Source: Pseudomonas parakoreensis (lineage in GTDB: Bacteria > Pseudomonadota > Gammaproteobacteria > Pseudomonadales > Pseudomonadaceae). Taken from it: a stretch of DNA of 64,000 nucleotides. Location of the stretch: NCBI RefSeq assembly GCF_021602155.1, contig NZ_BQHY01000002.1, positions 434,001-498,000 on the forward strand, read 5' to 3'. The translations under genes were made by a program, and so were the position numbers. Each line of letters begins with the position of its first letter. Within the stretch, counting starts at the first letter, position 1. The notes below the pieces were generated by a model. It had not been told where the DNA came from. It saw only the letters and a program-made list of their open reading frames with translations, and did no database searches. Positions 25,178-35,200 of the stretch are shown piece after piece.

Positions 25178-27110
25178 CATCCGTCTGCTGATCGTCGACG
25201 ACAACGTCGCCACTCGCTACGCCTTGCGCCGGCGTCTGGAGCGCCATGGCTATGAGGTGCTGGAGGCCGGTACCGGCAGCGAAGGCCTGACACTGGTCGC
25301 CAGCGAAGCGCTCGACGCCCTGATCCTCGACGTCAATCTGCCGGACATGAGCGGTTTCGATATCGTGCGCATTCTGCGGGCTGATGCGCATACCGCGCTG
25401 CTGCCGGTGATCCATGTGTCTGCCGCATCGATCCAGACCGGCGACATCATCACCGGGCTGGACGCCGGGGCCGATGCCTACCTGATTCACCCGGTGGACC
25501 CGGACGTGCTGTTGGCGACCCTGCGCACTTTGCTGCGAGTGCGTGATACCGAAAATGCGCTGCGTGAGAGCGAGGCCCGGTTCCGCGAGATTTTCGTCAA
25601 TGTCTCGGCGCCGATTGCCGTGCTCGATGCCAACCTGAAAGTGCATGAATGCAACCATGCCTTCACGCAAATGATTCAGGACAACCGCAACCCGCACACC
25701 CTCAGCGAATGCTTCGACGATGACCAGGGCGCGATCCTCGACGAGTTGCGCCTGCGACTGGTCGATGGCGAGCGCTGGAAAGGCACGTTGAACATGCGCG
25801 TACAGGGCGAGATTCGCGAAACCGAGTGGCAGATTTCGCCGTACCGCACGCCGCAGCTCAGCCTGGTATTCGTCGAAGACGTCACCGAGCATCGCCACCG
25901 CGAACGCTCGCACCTGGCACAGCTGGACGACACCACCACACAACTGGCCAAGGAAGTCGCCGAGCGCGTGCGTGCCGAATCGCAGCTGCTGCAAGTGCAG
26001 AAAATGGACGCGCTGGGCAAGCTCACCGGAGGCATTGCCCACGACTTCAACAATCTGCTGACCGGGATCATCACCAGCCTGGAACTGATCCAGAAACGCG
26101 TGGCCGATGCGCGTCCGGACAAGGTGCAGTTCTACGCCGAAGCCGCACTGAATTCAGCGATGAGCGCCGCGTCACTCACTCATCGCCTGCTGGCCTTCGC
26201 TCGCCAACAGCCATTGGATACCCGACCGGTAGACATCAATGAGCAAGTGCGCTCGCTGGAAGAGTTGCTGATGCGCACCATCGGTGAACGCATCACGCTC
26301 AAACTTGAGCTGACCAACAAACCGGCGATTGCCCTGGTCGATCCGGTGCAACTGGAAAGCGCGGTGCTGAATCTGGTGATCAATGCCCGGGATGCGCTGC
26401 CCAGAGGCGGCAATATCTGGGTCAACACCTATGCGGCATATTCCCACGGCGACCCGAACCTGGCCGATGGTGCGTATGTGGCGCTGTCGGTGCGCGATGA
26501 CGGCACCGGTATCGAGCACAGTGTAATCGACAAAGTGTTCGATCCGTTCTTCACCACCAAACCGCTGGGTCAGGGGACCGGTCTGGGGTTGTCGACGATC
26601 TACGGTTTCGCCCGCCAGTCCGGCGGCGATGCGCACATCCGCAGCGTGGCACGGCGCGGCACCGAAGTGACCCTCATGCTGCCGGCGACCAACGACCCGA
26701 CCGGGGCCGATATCCCGGCGCCGAAAGTTGATCCGCAGGGCGCCGGTGAGCATGTCCTGATTGTCGAAGACATGCCGGCGGTGCGCATGTTCGTCACCGA
26801 AGTGCTGGAGGATGCGGGTTACCGCTGCACCCAGGCGGCGGATATCGAAACCGCGCTGGAGCGCTTGCAGAATGATCCGACCATCGACCTGTTACTGAGC
26901 GATGTTGGCCTGCCGCGCATGAGCGGTCGTGAACTGGCGGACGTGGCGCGGGGCTGGCGTGAAAGCCTGCCGATTCTGTTCATGACCGGTTATGCCGAGA
27001 CCGCGATCAATCGCCAGGTATTTCTGGGCAGCGGCATGGAAATGCTGGTCAAGCCGTTCCAGATCAGCGAACTGCTGGACAAGGTCCGGCGCACGCTTGA
27101 TGGCGCCTGA
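25167..27110 (+). CDS. Hybrid response regulator/histidine kinase (REC-PAS-HisKA-HATPase-REC)
   Basis: 647 aa. N-terminal receiver about 1-125 (LLIVDDNVATRYALRRRLE, LILDVNLPDMSGFDI with the phosphoacceptor Asp); PAS about 135-250 (FREIFVNVSAPIAVLDANL); HisKA about 280-345 (KLTGGIAHDFNNLLTGIITS); HATPase about 380-510 (LNLVINARDALP, GTGLGLSTIYGFARQSGG); C-terminal receiver about 525-645 (VLIVEDMPAVRMFV, LLLSDVGLPRMSG). No DNA-binding output. It probably receives phosphate from the preceding kinase and relays it to a further regulator. Last gene of the stressosome operon. Confidence 0.92.
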   Translation: MKRDIRLLIVDDNVATRYALRRRLERHGYEVLEAGTGSEGLTLVASEALDALILDVNLPDMSGFDIVRILRADAHTALLPVIHVSAASIQTGDIITGLDAGADAYLIHPVDPDVLLATLRTLLRVRDTENALRESEARFREIFVNVSAPIAVLDANLKVHECNHAFTQMIQDNRNPHTLSECFDDDQGAILDELRLRLVDGERWKGTLNMRVQGEIRETEWQISPYRTPQLSLVFVEDVTEHRHRERSHLAQLDDTTTQLAKEVAERVRAESQLLQVQKMDALGKLTGGIAHDFNNLLTGIITSLELIQKRVADARPDKVQFYAEAALNSAMSAASLTHRLLAFARQQPLDTRPVDINEQVRSLEELLMRTIGERITLKLELTNKPAIALVDPVQLESAVLNLVINARDALPRGGNIWVNTYAAYSHGDPNLADGAYVALSVRDDGTGIEHSVIDKVFDPFFTTKPLGQGTGLGLSTIYGFARQSGGDAHIRSVARRGTEVTLMLPATNDPTGADIPAPKVDPQGAGEHVLIVEDMPAVRMFVTEVLEDAGYRCTQAADIETALERLQNDPTIDLLLSDVGLPRMSGRELADVARGWRESLPILFMTGYAETAINRQVFLGSGMEMLVKPFQISELLDKVRRTLDGA

Positions 27111-28548
27111 GCGGCCGCTTTCGCGAGCAGGCTCGCTCCCACAATGGCTCTGTGTAGATCAACCATCCTGTGCACACCACAAAATCCTGTGGGAGCGAGC
27201 CTGCTCGCGAAGGCTTCGGTACATCCGGCATCTCTATTGCCTGACACACCGCTTTCGCGGGCAAGCCAGCTCCGACAGGACTGATGCCATCCGCAGGTAT
27301 TGTGAACACCGCAAAAACCTGTGGGAGCCGGGCTTGCCCGCGATGGCGTCGGTACATTCCGCCTCTCATTGCCTGACATTCCGCTATCGCTGGCAAGCCA
27401 GCTCCCACAGGACTGATGCCATCCGCAGGTGTTGTGAACACCGCAAAAAACTGTGGGAGCGAGCTTGCCCGCGATGGCGTCGGTACATCCAGCCTCTCAT
27501 TGCCTGACCTTCCGCTATCGCTGGCACGCCAGCTCCCACAGGACTGATGCCATCCGCAGGTGTTGTGAACACCGCAAAAACCTGTGGGAGCGGGCTTGCC
27601 CGCGATGGCGTCGGTACATCCAGCCTCTCATTGCCTGACATTCCGCTATCGCTGGCAAGCCAGCTCCCACTGGACTGATGCCATCCGCAGGTGTTGTGAA
27701 CACCGTAAAAACCTGTGGGAGCGGGCTTGCCCGCGATGGCGTCGGTACATTCAGCCTCTCATTGCCTGACCTTCCGCTATCGCTGGCAAGCCAGCTCCCA
27801 CAGGACTGATGCCATCCGCAGGTGTTGTGAACACCGCAAAAAACTGTGGGAGCCGGGCTTGCCCGCGATTGCGTCGGTACATTCAGCCTCTCATTGCCTG
27901 ACATTCCGCTATCGCTGGCAAGCCAGCTCCCACAGGACTGATGCCATCCGCAGGTGTTGTGAACACCGCAAAAACCTGTGGGAGCGGGCTTGCCCGCGAT
28001 GGCGTCGGCACATTCCGTCTCTCATTGCCTGACATTCCGCTATCGCTGGCAAGCCAGCTCCCACTGGACTGATGCCATCCGCAGGTGTTGTGAACACCGC
28101 AAAAACCTGTGGGAGCGGGCTTGCCCGCGATGGCGTCGGCACATTCAGCCTCTCATTGCCTGACCTTCCGCTATCGCTGGCAAGCCAGCTCCCACAGGAC
28201 TGATGCCATCCGCAGGTGTTGTGAACACCGCAAAAACCTGTGGGAGCCGGGCTTGCCCGCGATGGCGTCGGTACATTCAGCCTCTCATTGCCTGACCTTC
28301 CGCTATCGCTGGCAAGCCAGCTCCCACAGGACTGATGCCATCCGCAGGTGTTGTGAACACCGTAAAAACCTGTGGGAGCGGGCTTGCCCGCGATGGCGTC
28401 GGTACATTCCGCCTCTCATTGCCTGACATTCCGCTATCCCTGGCAAGCCAGCTCCCACAAGGTTTTATGTTGATCAACAGCCTTGTGCACACCGCAAAAA
28501 ACTGTAGGAGCCAGCCTGCTGGCGATGGGGCCGGTCGGGACGGCGTCG
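27111..28548. repeat. Tandem array of nine 131-132 bp units, each with an inverted pair of REPs
   Basis: The 10-mer TGTGAACACC recurs at 27301, 27433, 27564, 27695, 27826, 27958, 28089, 28220 and 28352, spacing 131 or 132 bp. Each unit carries two opposed REP palindromes (CTGTGGGAGCGGGCTTGCCC and CGCTGGCAAGCCAGCTCCCA) and unique spacers. The one-base length change is an extra C in GAGCCGGGC. Degenerate REPs flank the array (27118-27215 and 28441-28530). No convincing gene lies here; the short open frames repeat with the array. It fills the gap between the convergent hybrid kinase and uvrA2 genes, which suggests 3'-end processing or termination for both. Confidence 0.95.
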
Positions 28549-31182
28549 CTATCGGCTCAAGGCCCGGGCCAGAAACGGCGCCGTCCGGCTCTTCTTGCTC
28601 GCTGCGACTTTCTGCGGTGTGCCGGCCACGACAATCCGGCCGCCCTGATCCCCGGCCCCCGGGCCGATGTCGATCACCCAGTCACTCTGCGCTACCACGC
28701 GCATTTCATGCTCGACCACGATGACCGTGTGCCCTGCCGTCACCAGGTTGTCCAGTTGTTCCAGCAGCCGATCGACATCCCGCGGATGCAAGCCGGTGGT
28801 CGGTTCATCCAGCACATACAAGGTCGCGCCGCGCTGATTGCGCTGCAGTTCGGTTGCCAGTTTGATCCGCTGCGCCTCGCCACCGGACAGCTCGGTGGCC
28901 GGCTGCCCGAGCCGCAGATAACCGAGGCCGATGTCTCGCAGCACCTCCAGCGAACGGCGAATTGCCGGCTGTTCGCCGAACACCTCGACCGCCTCATCCA
29001 CGGTCAGTTGCAACACCTGCTCAATGCTCAGGCCTTGCCACTGAATCATCAACGTCTGCGGGTTATAGCGCGCGCCATGGCAGGTCGGACACGGTGCATA
29101 CACGCTCGGCATGAACAGCAACTCAACGCTGACAAACCCCTCACCCTCGCAGGTCGGGCAACGGCCCTTGGCGACGTTGAAGGAGAACTGCCCGGCGTCA
29201 TACCCCGCCGCCCGCGCCTCGGGGGTGGCGGCGAACAGTTTGCGGACGTTGTCGAACAGCCCGGTGTAGGTCGCCAGATTCGAACGCGGCGTGCGGCCAA
29301 TCGGCTTCTGATCGACCTGCACCAGTCGTTTGATCGACGCCAGCCCTGAAGTCACCTGACCGCTGCTGGCCTGCGGCGCGTCGTCTTCGAGACTGAGCTC
29401 TTCCGGCGCCTCTTCAATCACCGGCCGCCCGAGTTGCGCACCGACCAGTTCGAGCAACGCCTGACTGACCAGACTCGACTTGCCCGAACCCGATACCCCG
29501 GTCACCGAGGTAAAACAGCCCAGCGGAAATTCAGCGCTGAGGTTGTGCAGGTTATTGCGGCTGATCCCGTCAAGTTTCAGCCAACCGCTCGGCTTGCGCG
29601 CGGTGCGGGTCTGCCGCTGGCTCTCGGCAAACAGATAGGCGCGGGTCTGCGATTCGTCGATCTCGGCCAACCCGGCCGGAGGGCCGCTGTACAACACCTG
29701 CCCGCCCTTCTCACCCGCCGCCGGGCCGACATCAATCAGCCAGTCGGCGCGGCGCATGGTTTCCAGATCGTGCTCGACCACAAACAGCGTGTTGCCGTCG
29801 GCCTTCAGGCGCTGCAAGGCCTCGAACAGCGCCTCGCCATCGGCTGGATGCAGGCCGGCGGACGGCTCGTCGAGCACGTAGATCACGCCGAACAGTTGCG
29901 AGCCCAATTGTGTCGCCAGACGCAGGCGCTGCAGCTCACCGGCCGACAAGGTCGGCGTGCTGCGCTCCAGCGCCAGGTAACCAAGGCCCAGATCGGTCAG
30001 GGTGCTCACCCGTTCCAGCAAGTCCTCGGCAATGCGCTGCGCCGCCAGACGCTTTTCCAGCGACAGGTTCGGCGTGTGGCGTACGTCCGGCGCGCTGGCG
30101 TGGCCGCTGGCACCGTGGGCGACGCGTTGCTGACGTGCCTCGCGGGTTTGCGCATGGCTGAGGGTTTCACCGCTTTCCTCGGCCTGTTCCAGGTACGTCG
30201 CCGCGGCCACGGGCTTCAATACTTCGGCCACTTGCAGCAACGGCATCTGCGACAACTCGCCAATGTCGTATCCGGCAAAGGTCACCGACAACGCTTCACG
30301 CTTGAGGCGCTTGCCGTCACACAACGGGCACGGGCTGCCGAGCATGAATTGCGCAACGCGCTTCTTCATCAGCGCACTTTGCGAGTGGGTAAAGGTGTGC
30401 AGGATGTAACGGCGGGCGCCGGTGAAAGTGCCCTGATAACTCGGTTCCATCTTGCGTTTGAGCGCGACCCGGGTTTCCTCCGGGGTCAGCCCGGCGTACA
30501 CCGGCACGGTGGGCGTTTCTTCGGTGAACAGAATCCAGTCGCGCTGTTTTTTCGGCAGCTTCTTCCACGGAATGTCGACGTCGATGCCCATGGTCACAAG
30601 AATGTCGCGCAGGTTCTGCCCTTGCCACGCCAGCGGCCAGGACGCCACGGCGCGCTGGCGGATGGTCAGGTCCGGATCGGGCACCATCAGCGCCTCGGTC
30701 ACTTCGTAGACCCGGCCAAGGCCGTGGCACTCAGGACAGGCGCCCTGCGGCGTGTTCGGAGAAAAATCCTCGGCATAGAGCATCGGTTGCCCCGGCGGAT
30801 AACTGCCGGCGCGGGAATACAGCATGCGGATCAGGCTGGACAAGGTGGTCACGCTGCCCACCGACGAGCGCGTGCTCGGCGTACCGCGCTGCTGTTGCAA
30901 AGCCACGGCGGGCGGCAAGCCTTCGATGGCATCGACGTCCGGCACACCGACCTGATCGATCAGGCGCCGCGCGTACGGCGCCACCGATTCGAAATAGCGC
31001 CGTTGGGCTTCGGCGTACAAGGTCGAAAAGGCCAGCGACGACTTGCCCGAACCGGAAACGCCAGTAAACACCACCAGCGCATCGCGAGGGATGTCGACGT
31101 CGACGTTCTTCAGGTTGTGCTCACGGGCGCCACGCACCCGGACCATGCCGGCGGGTGCTTTGGAATTACGCTTGGAAGTCAT
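28549..31182 (-). CDS. UvrA2 (class II UvrA-like excinuclease ATPase)
   Basis: 877 aa, shorter than UvrA (about 940). Two ABC ATPase modules are present: Walker [21 protein letters not shown] and [18 protein letters not shown], signatures [16 protein letters not shown] and [16 protein letters not shown], Walker [15 protein letters not shown] and [13 protein letters not shown]. Zinc-binding cysteine pairs occur as [25 protein letters not shown] and CPTCHGAR. The first signature is degenerate and the UvrB-interaction region is reduced, as in UvrA2 proteins linked to drug or damage tolerance. No SOS box is seen. Monocistronic. Confidence 0.9.
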   Translation of the reverse strand: MTSKRNSKAPAGMVRVRGAREHNLKNVDVDIPRDALVVFTGVSGSGKSSLAFSTLYAEAQRRYFESVAPYARRLIDQVGVPDVDAIEGLPPAVALQQQRGTPSTRSSVGSVTTLSSLIRMLYSRAGSYPPGQPMLYAEDFSPNTPQGACPECHGLGRVYEVTEALMVPDPDLTIRQRAVASWPLAWQGQNLRDILVTMGIDVDIPWKKLPKKQRDWILFTEETPTVPVYAGLTPEETRVALKRKMEPSYQGTFTGARRYILHTFTHSQSALMKKRVAQFMLGSPCPLCDGKRLKREALSVTFAGYDIGELSQMPLLQVAEVLKPVAAATYLEQAEESGETLSHAQTREARQQRVAHGASGHASAPDVRHTPNLSLEKRLAAQRIAEDLLERVSTLTDLGLGYLALERSTPTLSAGELQRLRLATQLGSQLFGVIYVLDEPSAGLHPADGEALFEALQRLKADGNTLFVVEHDLETMRRADWLIDVGPAAGEKGGQVLYSGPPAGLAEIDESQTRAYLFAESQRQTRTARKPSGWLKLDGISRNNLHNLSAEFPLGCFTSVTGVSGSGKSSLVSQALLELVGAQLGRPVIEEAPEELSLEDDAPQASSGQVTSGLASIKRLVQVDQKPIGRTPRSNLATYTGLFDNVRKLFAATPEARAAGYDAGQFSFNVAKGRCPTCEGEGFVSVELLFMPSVYAPCPTCHGARYNPQTLMIQWQGLSIEQVLQLTVDEAVEVFGEQPAIRRSLEVLRDIGLGYLRLGQPATELSGGEAQRIKLATELQRNQRGATLYVLDEPTTGLHPRDVDRLLEQLDNLVTAGHTVIVVEHEMRVVAQSDWVIDIGPGAGDQGGRIVVAGTPQKVAASKKSRTAPFLARALSR

Positions 31183-31219
31183 TGGCTGTCCCTGCAGAAA
31201 AAATAGGGGCGAAGCTGAA

Positions 31220-31347
31220 CCCTGTGGTGAGGGGATTTATCCCCGATCGGCGGCGCAGCCGGCGCAGTCACTGCAAATGCCATATAGCTGGAAAAATGCA
31301 GGGGAGTGCTGCGCACTCCATCGGGGATGAATCCCCTCGCCACAGGG
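31220..31347. repeat. Long inverted repeat of a third type (CCCTGTGGTGAGGGGATTTA)
   Basis: Arms of about 28 bp at 31220-31247 and 31320-31347 are near-perfect inverted copies (CCCTGTGGTGAGGGGATTTA against its complement, one or two mismatches) around a 70 bp centre that itself holds a small inverted repeat (GGAGTGCTGCGCACTCC). A palindromic intergenic element between uvrA2 and the hybrid kinase gene. Confidence 0.75.
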
Positions 31348-31364
31348 AATCGGGAATTGGCCAG

Positions 31365-33476
31365 CTAGGCACTGAGCACCGATCGAATCATCTGCAACAG
31401 TGACTTCGGGCCATACGGTTTGCTCAGCAAGTGCGTGTCCGGGCTCAACTGGTGGTTGCGTGAAATGATGTCGCGGGTGTGCCCAGAGGTGAACAGCACC
31501 GCCACCGGCGGCACCTGCACCTTGGCCCATGCCGCCAGATCGGAGCTTTTGATCAGCCCCGGCATCACCACGTCGGTGAAAATCAGATCCACTTCGATAC
31601 CTTCCAGCAGCCTCTGCATCGCCACGTCGCCATTGCTCGCAGTCAATACGCGGTAGCCTTCCTCGCGCAGCAATTCCACGGCCGAGGCGCGCACCGCGTC
31701 GTTGTCTTCGACCACCAGAATGGTTTCATGGCCGCCGCTCTGCTGCGGGTCGACGCTCGGCGTCTCATCAAGGACCGGACGCAGGCTGCGCGGAAAGTAC
31801 AGTTGCACCCGCGTGCCTTCGCCCACGGTGCTGTCGATCTCGACATGGCCACCACTTTGTTTGACGAAGCCGAACACCATGCTCAAACCGAGCCCGGTAC
31901 CCTGGCCGTCAGCCTTGGTGGTGAAGAACGGCTCGAATACCTGCTCAAGCATTTGAGGCGCAATGCCAACGCCGCTGTCGCTGACCATCACCCGCACGAA
32001 ATCGCCGGCGACGATGCCTTTGCCTGCGCAAAAAGTGCTGTCCAGCCGCGTATTGATGGCGCTGAGGACAATCGTGCCCTCGCCTTTCATCGCGTCCCGG
32101 GCGTTGATCGCCAGATTGAGAATGGCGTTTTCCAGTTGATTGCGGTCGACGTTGATGTGCCAGGGGTCCTGCGGCAATTGCACGTCGATCTGAATGGTTT
32201 CGCCGAGTGCACGCTGGAGCAGTTCGCCAACGCCGTCGAAGATCTGTCGTGGATCGCACACCGCCGGCGACAACGGTTGGCGCCGGGCAAAAGCGAGCAA
32301 TTGTGACGACAGTTTCGCACCGCGTTCCACCGCTGCCAGCGAGGCGCTGACCCGGCGTTGCACGTTGGCATTGTCCGGCTCATGCCGCGCCAGCAAATGC
32401 AGGTTGCCGGCAATCACTTGCAGCAGGTTGTTGAAGTCGTGGGCCACGCCGCCGGTCAGTCCGCCGATGGCTTCAAGTTTTTGCGACTGGCGCAATTGCT
32501 CTTCCGCCGCCAGCCGGGCATCCACTTCACTGGCCACCCGCTGCTCCAGGTTGCGCGTGAATTTGAGCAGGGATTCTTCGGCAATCTTGCGTTCATGGAT
32601 GTCGATCAACACCCCGGGGAAACGAAACGGCGCGCCGTGTTCGTCGAACTCGCAGGCGCCACTGGCGAGCACCCACAGGTAGCTGCCGTCCGCGCGCCGC
32701 ACGCGGTATTCGGCGTTGTACGGCTCGCCGGTCTGCAGCGAATGATTGACCCGGTCCTGCACCCACGCCAGGTCATCCGGGTGAATCCGCGACTCAGTCA
32801 GGGATTGCGGCAGGTTGCTCAGATCCTGCTCGGGCGGATACGAAAACGTGCGAGCGAAACGCTCGTCCGCCGACAACACATTGTTCTTCACATCCCAGAC
32901 AAACGAGCCGAGCAACGCCCCGGCATTCAGCGCCAGACGCACCCGTTCGTTGTCGGCCCGATAGGCGTCTTCTGCCGCCTGACGCAGGCGCTCGGAGCGC
33001 ACCAACTCGGTGGTCTCGACCACCATCGCCATCACCCCGGAAGGCACGCCGTCGTCGTTGGCCACCGGGCTGTAATACAGATCCATCCAGACATCTTCAG
33101 GCACGCCATCGCGCAACAGCACCAGTTCCTTGTTGCGGTAGGACAAGGTGCCGCCCGCCAGACAGGTGTCAACCACATGCCGATTGAAGTCGGCGACTTC
33201 CGGCCACCCCAGTTCCACGGGTGCACCCAGCAGATATGGGTGGCGACCACCGGCAAACTGCGAGTACGCGTCGTTGTAGATCATGTACCCGGCGTGGCCC
33301 CAGAGCATGACCATCGGCAAGGGCGAGGCCAGCATCAATTGCACGGCGCTGCACAGGCTGGCAGGCCAGGTGTCGAGCGGGCCGAGTTCGGTGTGGCGCC
33401 AGTCGAACGCGCAAATGCGTTCGGCCATCTCGCCTTTCCAGCCGTCACAACCGTGGCTATCGGATAAAAACTGCAT
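31365..33476 (-). CDS. PAS-containing hybrid histidine kinase
   Basis: 703 aa, no transmembrane segment. PAS-like input domain 1 about 20-160 (RICAFDWRHTELGPLDTWP, MIYNDAYSQFAG), PAS 2 about 185-305 (GSFVWDVKNNVLSADERF, YRVRRADGSYLWV), HisKA about 330-390 (AIGGLTGGVAHDFNNLLQVI), HATPase about 430-560 (LNLAINARDAM, GTGLGLSMVFGFVKQSGG) and a C-terminal receiver about 585-700 (ILVVEDNDAVRASAVELL, DLIFTDVVMPG). Related in kinase core to the hybrid kinase at 25167. The first PAS type is common in light- or redox-sensing kinases; the signal is unknown. ATG at 33476 keeps the conserved N-terminus. Confidence 0.88.
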   Translation of the reverse strand: MQFLSDSHGCDGWKGEMAERICAFDWRHTELGPLDTWPASLCSAVQLMLASPLPMVMLWGHAGYMIYNDAYSQFAGGRHPYLLGAPVELGWPEVADFNRHVVDTCLAGGTLSYRNKELVLLRDGVPEDVWMDLYYSPVANDDGVPSGVMAMVVETTELVRSERLRQAAEDAYRADNERVRLALNAGALLGSFVWDVKNNVLSADERFARTFSYPPEQDLSNLPQSLTESRIHPDDLAWVQDRVNHSLQTGEPYNAEYRVRRADGSYLWVLASGACEFDEHGAPFRFPGVLIDIHERKIAEESLLKFTRNLEQRVASEVDARLAAEEQLRQSQKLEAIGGLTGGVAHDFNNLLQVIAGNLHLLARHEPDNANVQRRVSASLAAVERGAKLSSQLLAFARRQPLSPAVCDPRQIFDGVGELLQRALGETIQIDVQLPQDPWHINVDRNQLENAILNLAINARDAMKGEGTIVLSAINTRLDSTFCAGKGIVAGDFVRVMVSDSGVGIAPQMLEQVFEPFFTTKADGQGTGLGLSMVFGFVKQSGGHVEIDSTVGEGTRVQLYFPRSLRPVLDETPSVDPQQSGGHETILVVEDNDAVRASAVELLREEGYRVLTASNGDVAMQRLLEGIEVDLIFTDVVMPGLIKSSDLAAWAKVQVPPVAVLFTSGHTRDIISRNHQLSPDTHLLSKPYGPKSLLQMIRSVLSA

Positions 33477-33611
33477 CGATTGACTCGGTGTCCTGTGGTG
33501 TTTGCCCGATATATCGCAACGCTGAACGGACGCAGCGCCCCTGTGTTTCGAGCGCCGCCGGTCGCATTGGTTTCATTGAAGGTATAGCCGATTTCTCGCG
33601 GCGCCCCGGGT

Positions 33612-34301
33612 TCAGACCCCGATCAGGTGTTTGAGCGGATGGTAGCCAGTTTTCATCTTCGCAGCGACGTCGAGAATCGCCTTTTCGACGCCATTGAGGT
33701 GCAGGCAGGTCAGCTCGATGGCGGCGTTCTGGTCGCCTGCCTCGATGTATTCGATCAGGCGCAGATGTTCGTTGTCGCGGCAGGCTTCGTGGCTGTCGTC
33801 ATCCAGTGCGGCAACGTACAGCGAGGCACGGGAAATCAGCTTCTGGAACCAGTCCAGCAACACCGGATTATTGAGGCTGCGCGCCAGTTTGATATGGAAC
33901 TCGCCGAGCAGGTGGATCAGTCGTTCATGATCGCCGGCGGCGTGGGCTTCATCTTCCAGCAACAGGTGTTTGCGCAGGTCTTGCATCGCCGCGGCGTCCT
34001 TGCGGCGGCACAGCTCGGTGACGATGCCGATCTCGATCAGCCGCCGGGTTTCGAACAGCGAGCGGATCTCTTCATTGCTCGGCAACGACACCGACGCCCC
34101 CTTATTGGGCTCGGTGGTGACCAGGCCTTCGGCCTCCAGTTGCTTGAGCGCAGCGCGCACCGACGTACGGCTGACATTGAACAGTTCGGCCAGCGAAGCC
34201 TCGCCCAGCTTCATCCCCGGACGCAGCGAACGCTTGCTGATCGCCTGGTAAACCCCTTGGTAGACGCGGTCGACCGTGGTTTCCAGTTTCTTCTCGGTCA
34301 T
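33612..34301 (-). CDS. GntR-family (FCD domain) transcriptional regulator
   Basis: 229 aa. N-terminal winged helix (DRVYQGVYQAISKRSLRPGMKLGEASLAELFNVSRTSVRAALKQLEAEGLV) and C-terminal all-helical FCD effector domain with the metal-ligand pattern (FHIKLARSLNN, DNEHLRLIEYIEAGDQNAA). FCD regulators respond to small organic acids. No metabolic genes flank it, so the target cannot be read from context. Confidence 0.88.
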   Translation of the reverse strand: MTEKKLETTVDRVYQGVYQAISKRSLRPGMKLGEASLAELFNVSRTSVRAALKQLEAEGLVTTEPNKGASVSLPSNEEIRSLFETRRLIEIGIVTELCRRKDAAAMQDLRKHLLLEDEAHAAGDHERLIHLLGEFHIKLARSLNNPVLLDWFQKLISRASLYVAALDDDSHEACRDNEHLRLIEYIEAGDQNAAIELTCLHLNGVEKAILDVAAKMKTGYHPLKHLIGV

Positions 34302-34457
34302 TCGAACACTCCTTTAGCCTCAGGCAAACACGGTGTTCCAGAGTTTTGCGCTGTTTGCTTCGATAAGTGTGGCGCAGGATATCGCCTTTGGTGGCGAGAT
34401 GCAGGGGATGAATCGCAAGTCAGGAGGGGGCAAGTGAGCGGGAGGCCGTCATGATGC

Positions 34458-34541
34458 AAAAAGATCGCAGCCTGCGGCAGCTCCTGCATTTGGGATGCGT
34501 TTCCCTGCAGGAGCTGCCGCAGACTGCGATCTTTTGATCTT
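34458..34541. repeat. REP pair, outward-facing orientation
   Basis: Inverted copies GATCGCAGCCTGCGGCAGCT and its complement, here with the GATC ends outside and the CTCCTGC ends at the centre. It directly abuts the stop of the DUF799 gene. Confidence 0.85.
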
Positions 34542-35200
34542 CAGTCAGTACCGTACTTGGGCGAACGCGGACCGTACAACAGACCGGCGTGCTGACCGGC
34601 CGACAACAGACGATTGCTCGCCACGCCGGCAATCGGGTAACCGGCGTCGGTCGAACTGTTGATCACCTGTTTCACCGCCGCCGTGATCAGCATGCCAATC
34701 AGACCGCCACCGCTGTTGTTGCCGCCCTCTTCGCTCGACGCCCGCGCCGAACCGGTCCACAGCGTGGTGCCGGATTTCAGGTCCACCAGTTTGGCGGTGG
34801 CGGTCACCGCGGTTTCGCTGCTGATGACCATGTAACGCGTACCGTATTCGGTCACGGTGATGTACAACGCAGCGTCGGCGCCGAAGATTTCCTTCAGTTT
34901 GTTCGCCGGAGCCTGATGGATGTCATCCGGTGTGGTCAGACCGTTCTGGCGGAAGGTTTCGTCCACCAGCGTGATCGGCAGTACGTAGTAACCGGCTTCA
35001 GCGAGTGGGAATGTCACCTGCGACAGCAGGCTGTACGACGCCTTCACGTCGGGCGAGGTGTTCAGCGGCGGCAGCACCAGAATGGTCTTCGGCCGTGCCT
35101 GCTTGTACGCCGAGTAATCCACGGTTTTCGGCGCGACGCAGCCACCGAGCACGGTCAGGGCCAAACCGGCGGCCAGCAGTTTCAGGGTGCGCGAGATCAT
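34541..35200 (-). CDS. DUF799 / GNA1162-family lipoprotein
   Basis: 219 aa. Lipoprotein signal LAAGLALTVLGGC (Cys21 lipidated), then the DUF799 domain (RPKTILVLPPLNTSPDVKASYSLLSQVTFPLAEAGYYVLPITLVDETFRQNG). Homologous to the Neisseria meningitidis GNA1162 lipoprotein, whose fold resembles TolB and ABC-component domains. A glycine-rich loop (SSEEGGNNSGGGLIGMLI) is near the C-terminus. It overlaps the upstream gene by 4 bp and forms the third member of the CsgG-like/DUF4810/DUF799 set. Confidence 0.88.
   Translation of the reverse strand: MISRTLKLLAAGLALTVLGGCVAPKTVDYSAYKQARPKTILVLPPLNTSPDVKASYSLLSQVTFPLAEAGYYVLPITLVDETFRQNGLTTPDDIHQAPANKLKEIFGADAALYITVTEYGTRYMVISSETAVTATAKLVDLKSGTTLWTGSARASSEEGGNNSGGGLIGMLITAAVKQVINSSTDAGYPIAGVASNRLLSAGQHAGLLYGPRSPKYGTD

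Noticed and set aside
27250-28460. CRISPR array
   Set aside because: Units are 131-132 bp with no variable spacers of 30-40 bp, no short direct repeats and no cas genes; the content is REP palindromes.
27384-28492. Many 61-129 codon open frames with near-identical proteins in the REP array
   Set aside because: They repeat with the 131 bp unit, occur on both strands, have no consistent start site and simply translate the REP palindromes.
29434-31206. 590-codon plus-strand open frame over uvrA2
   Set aside because: Antisense shadow; uvrA2 has complete Walker and signature motifs on the minus strand.
34302-34457. Short gene between the GntR/FCD gene and the REP pair
   Set aside because: Open frames there have no ribosome binding site and overlap the REP; no conserved pattern was recognised.
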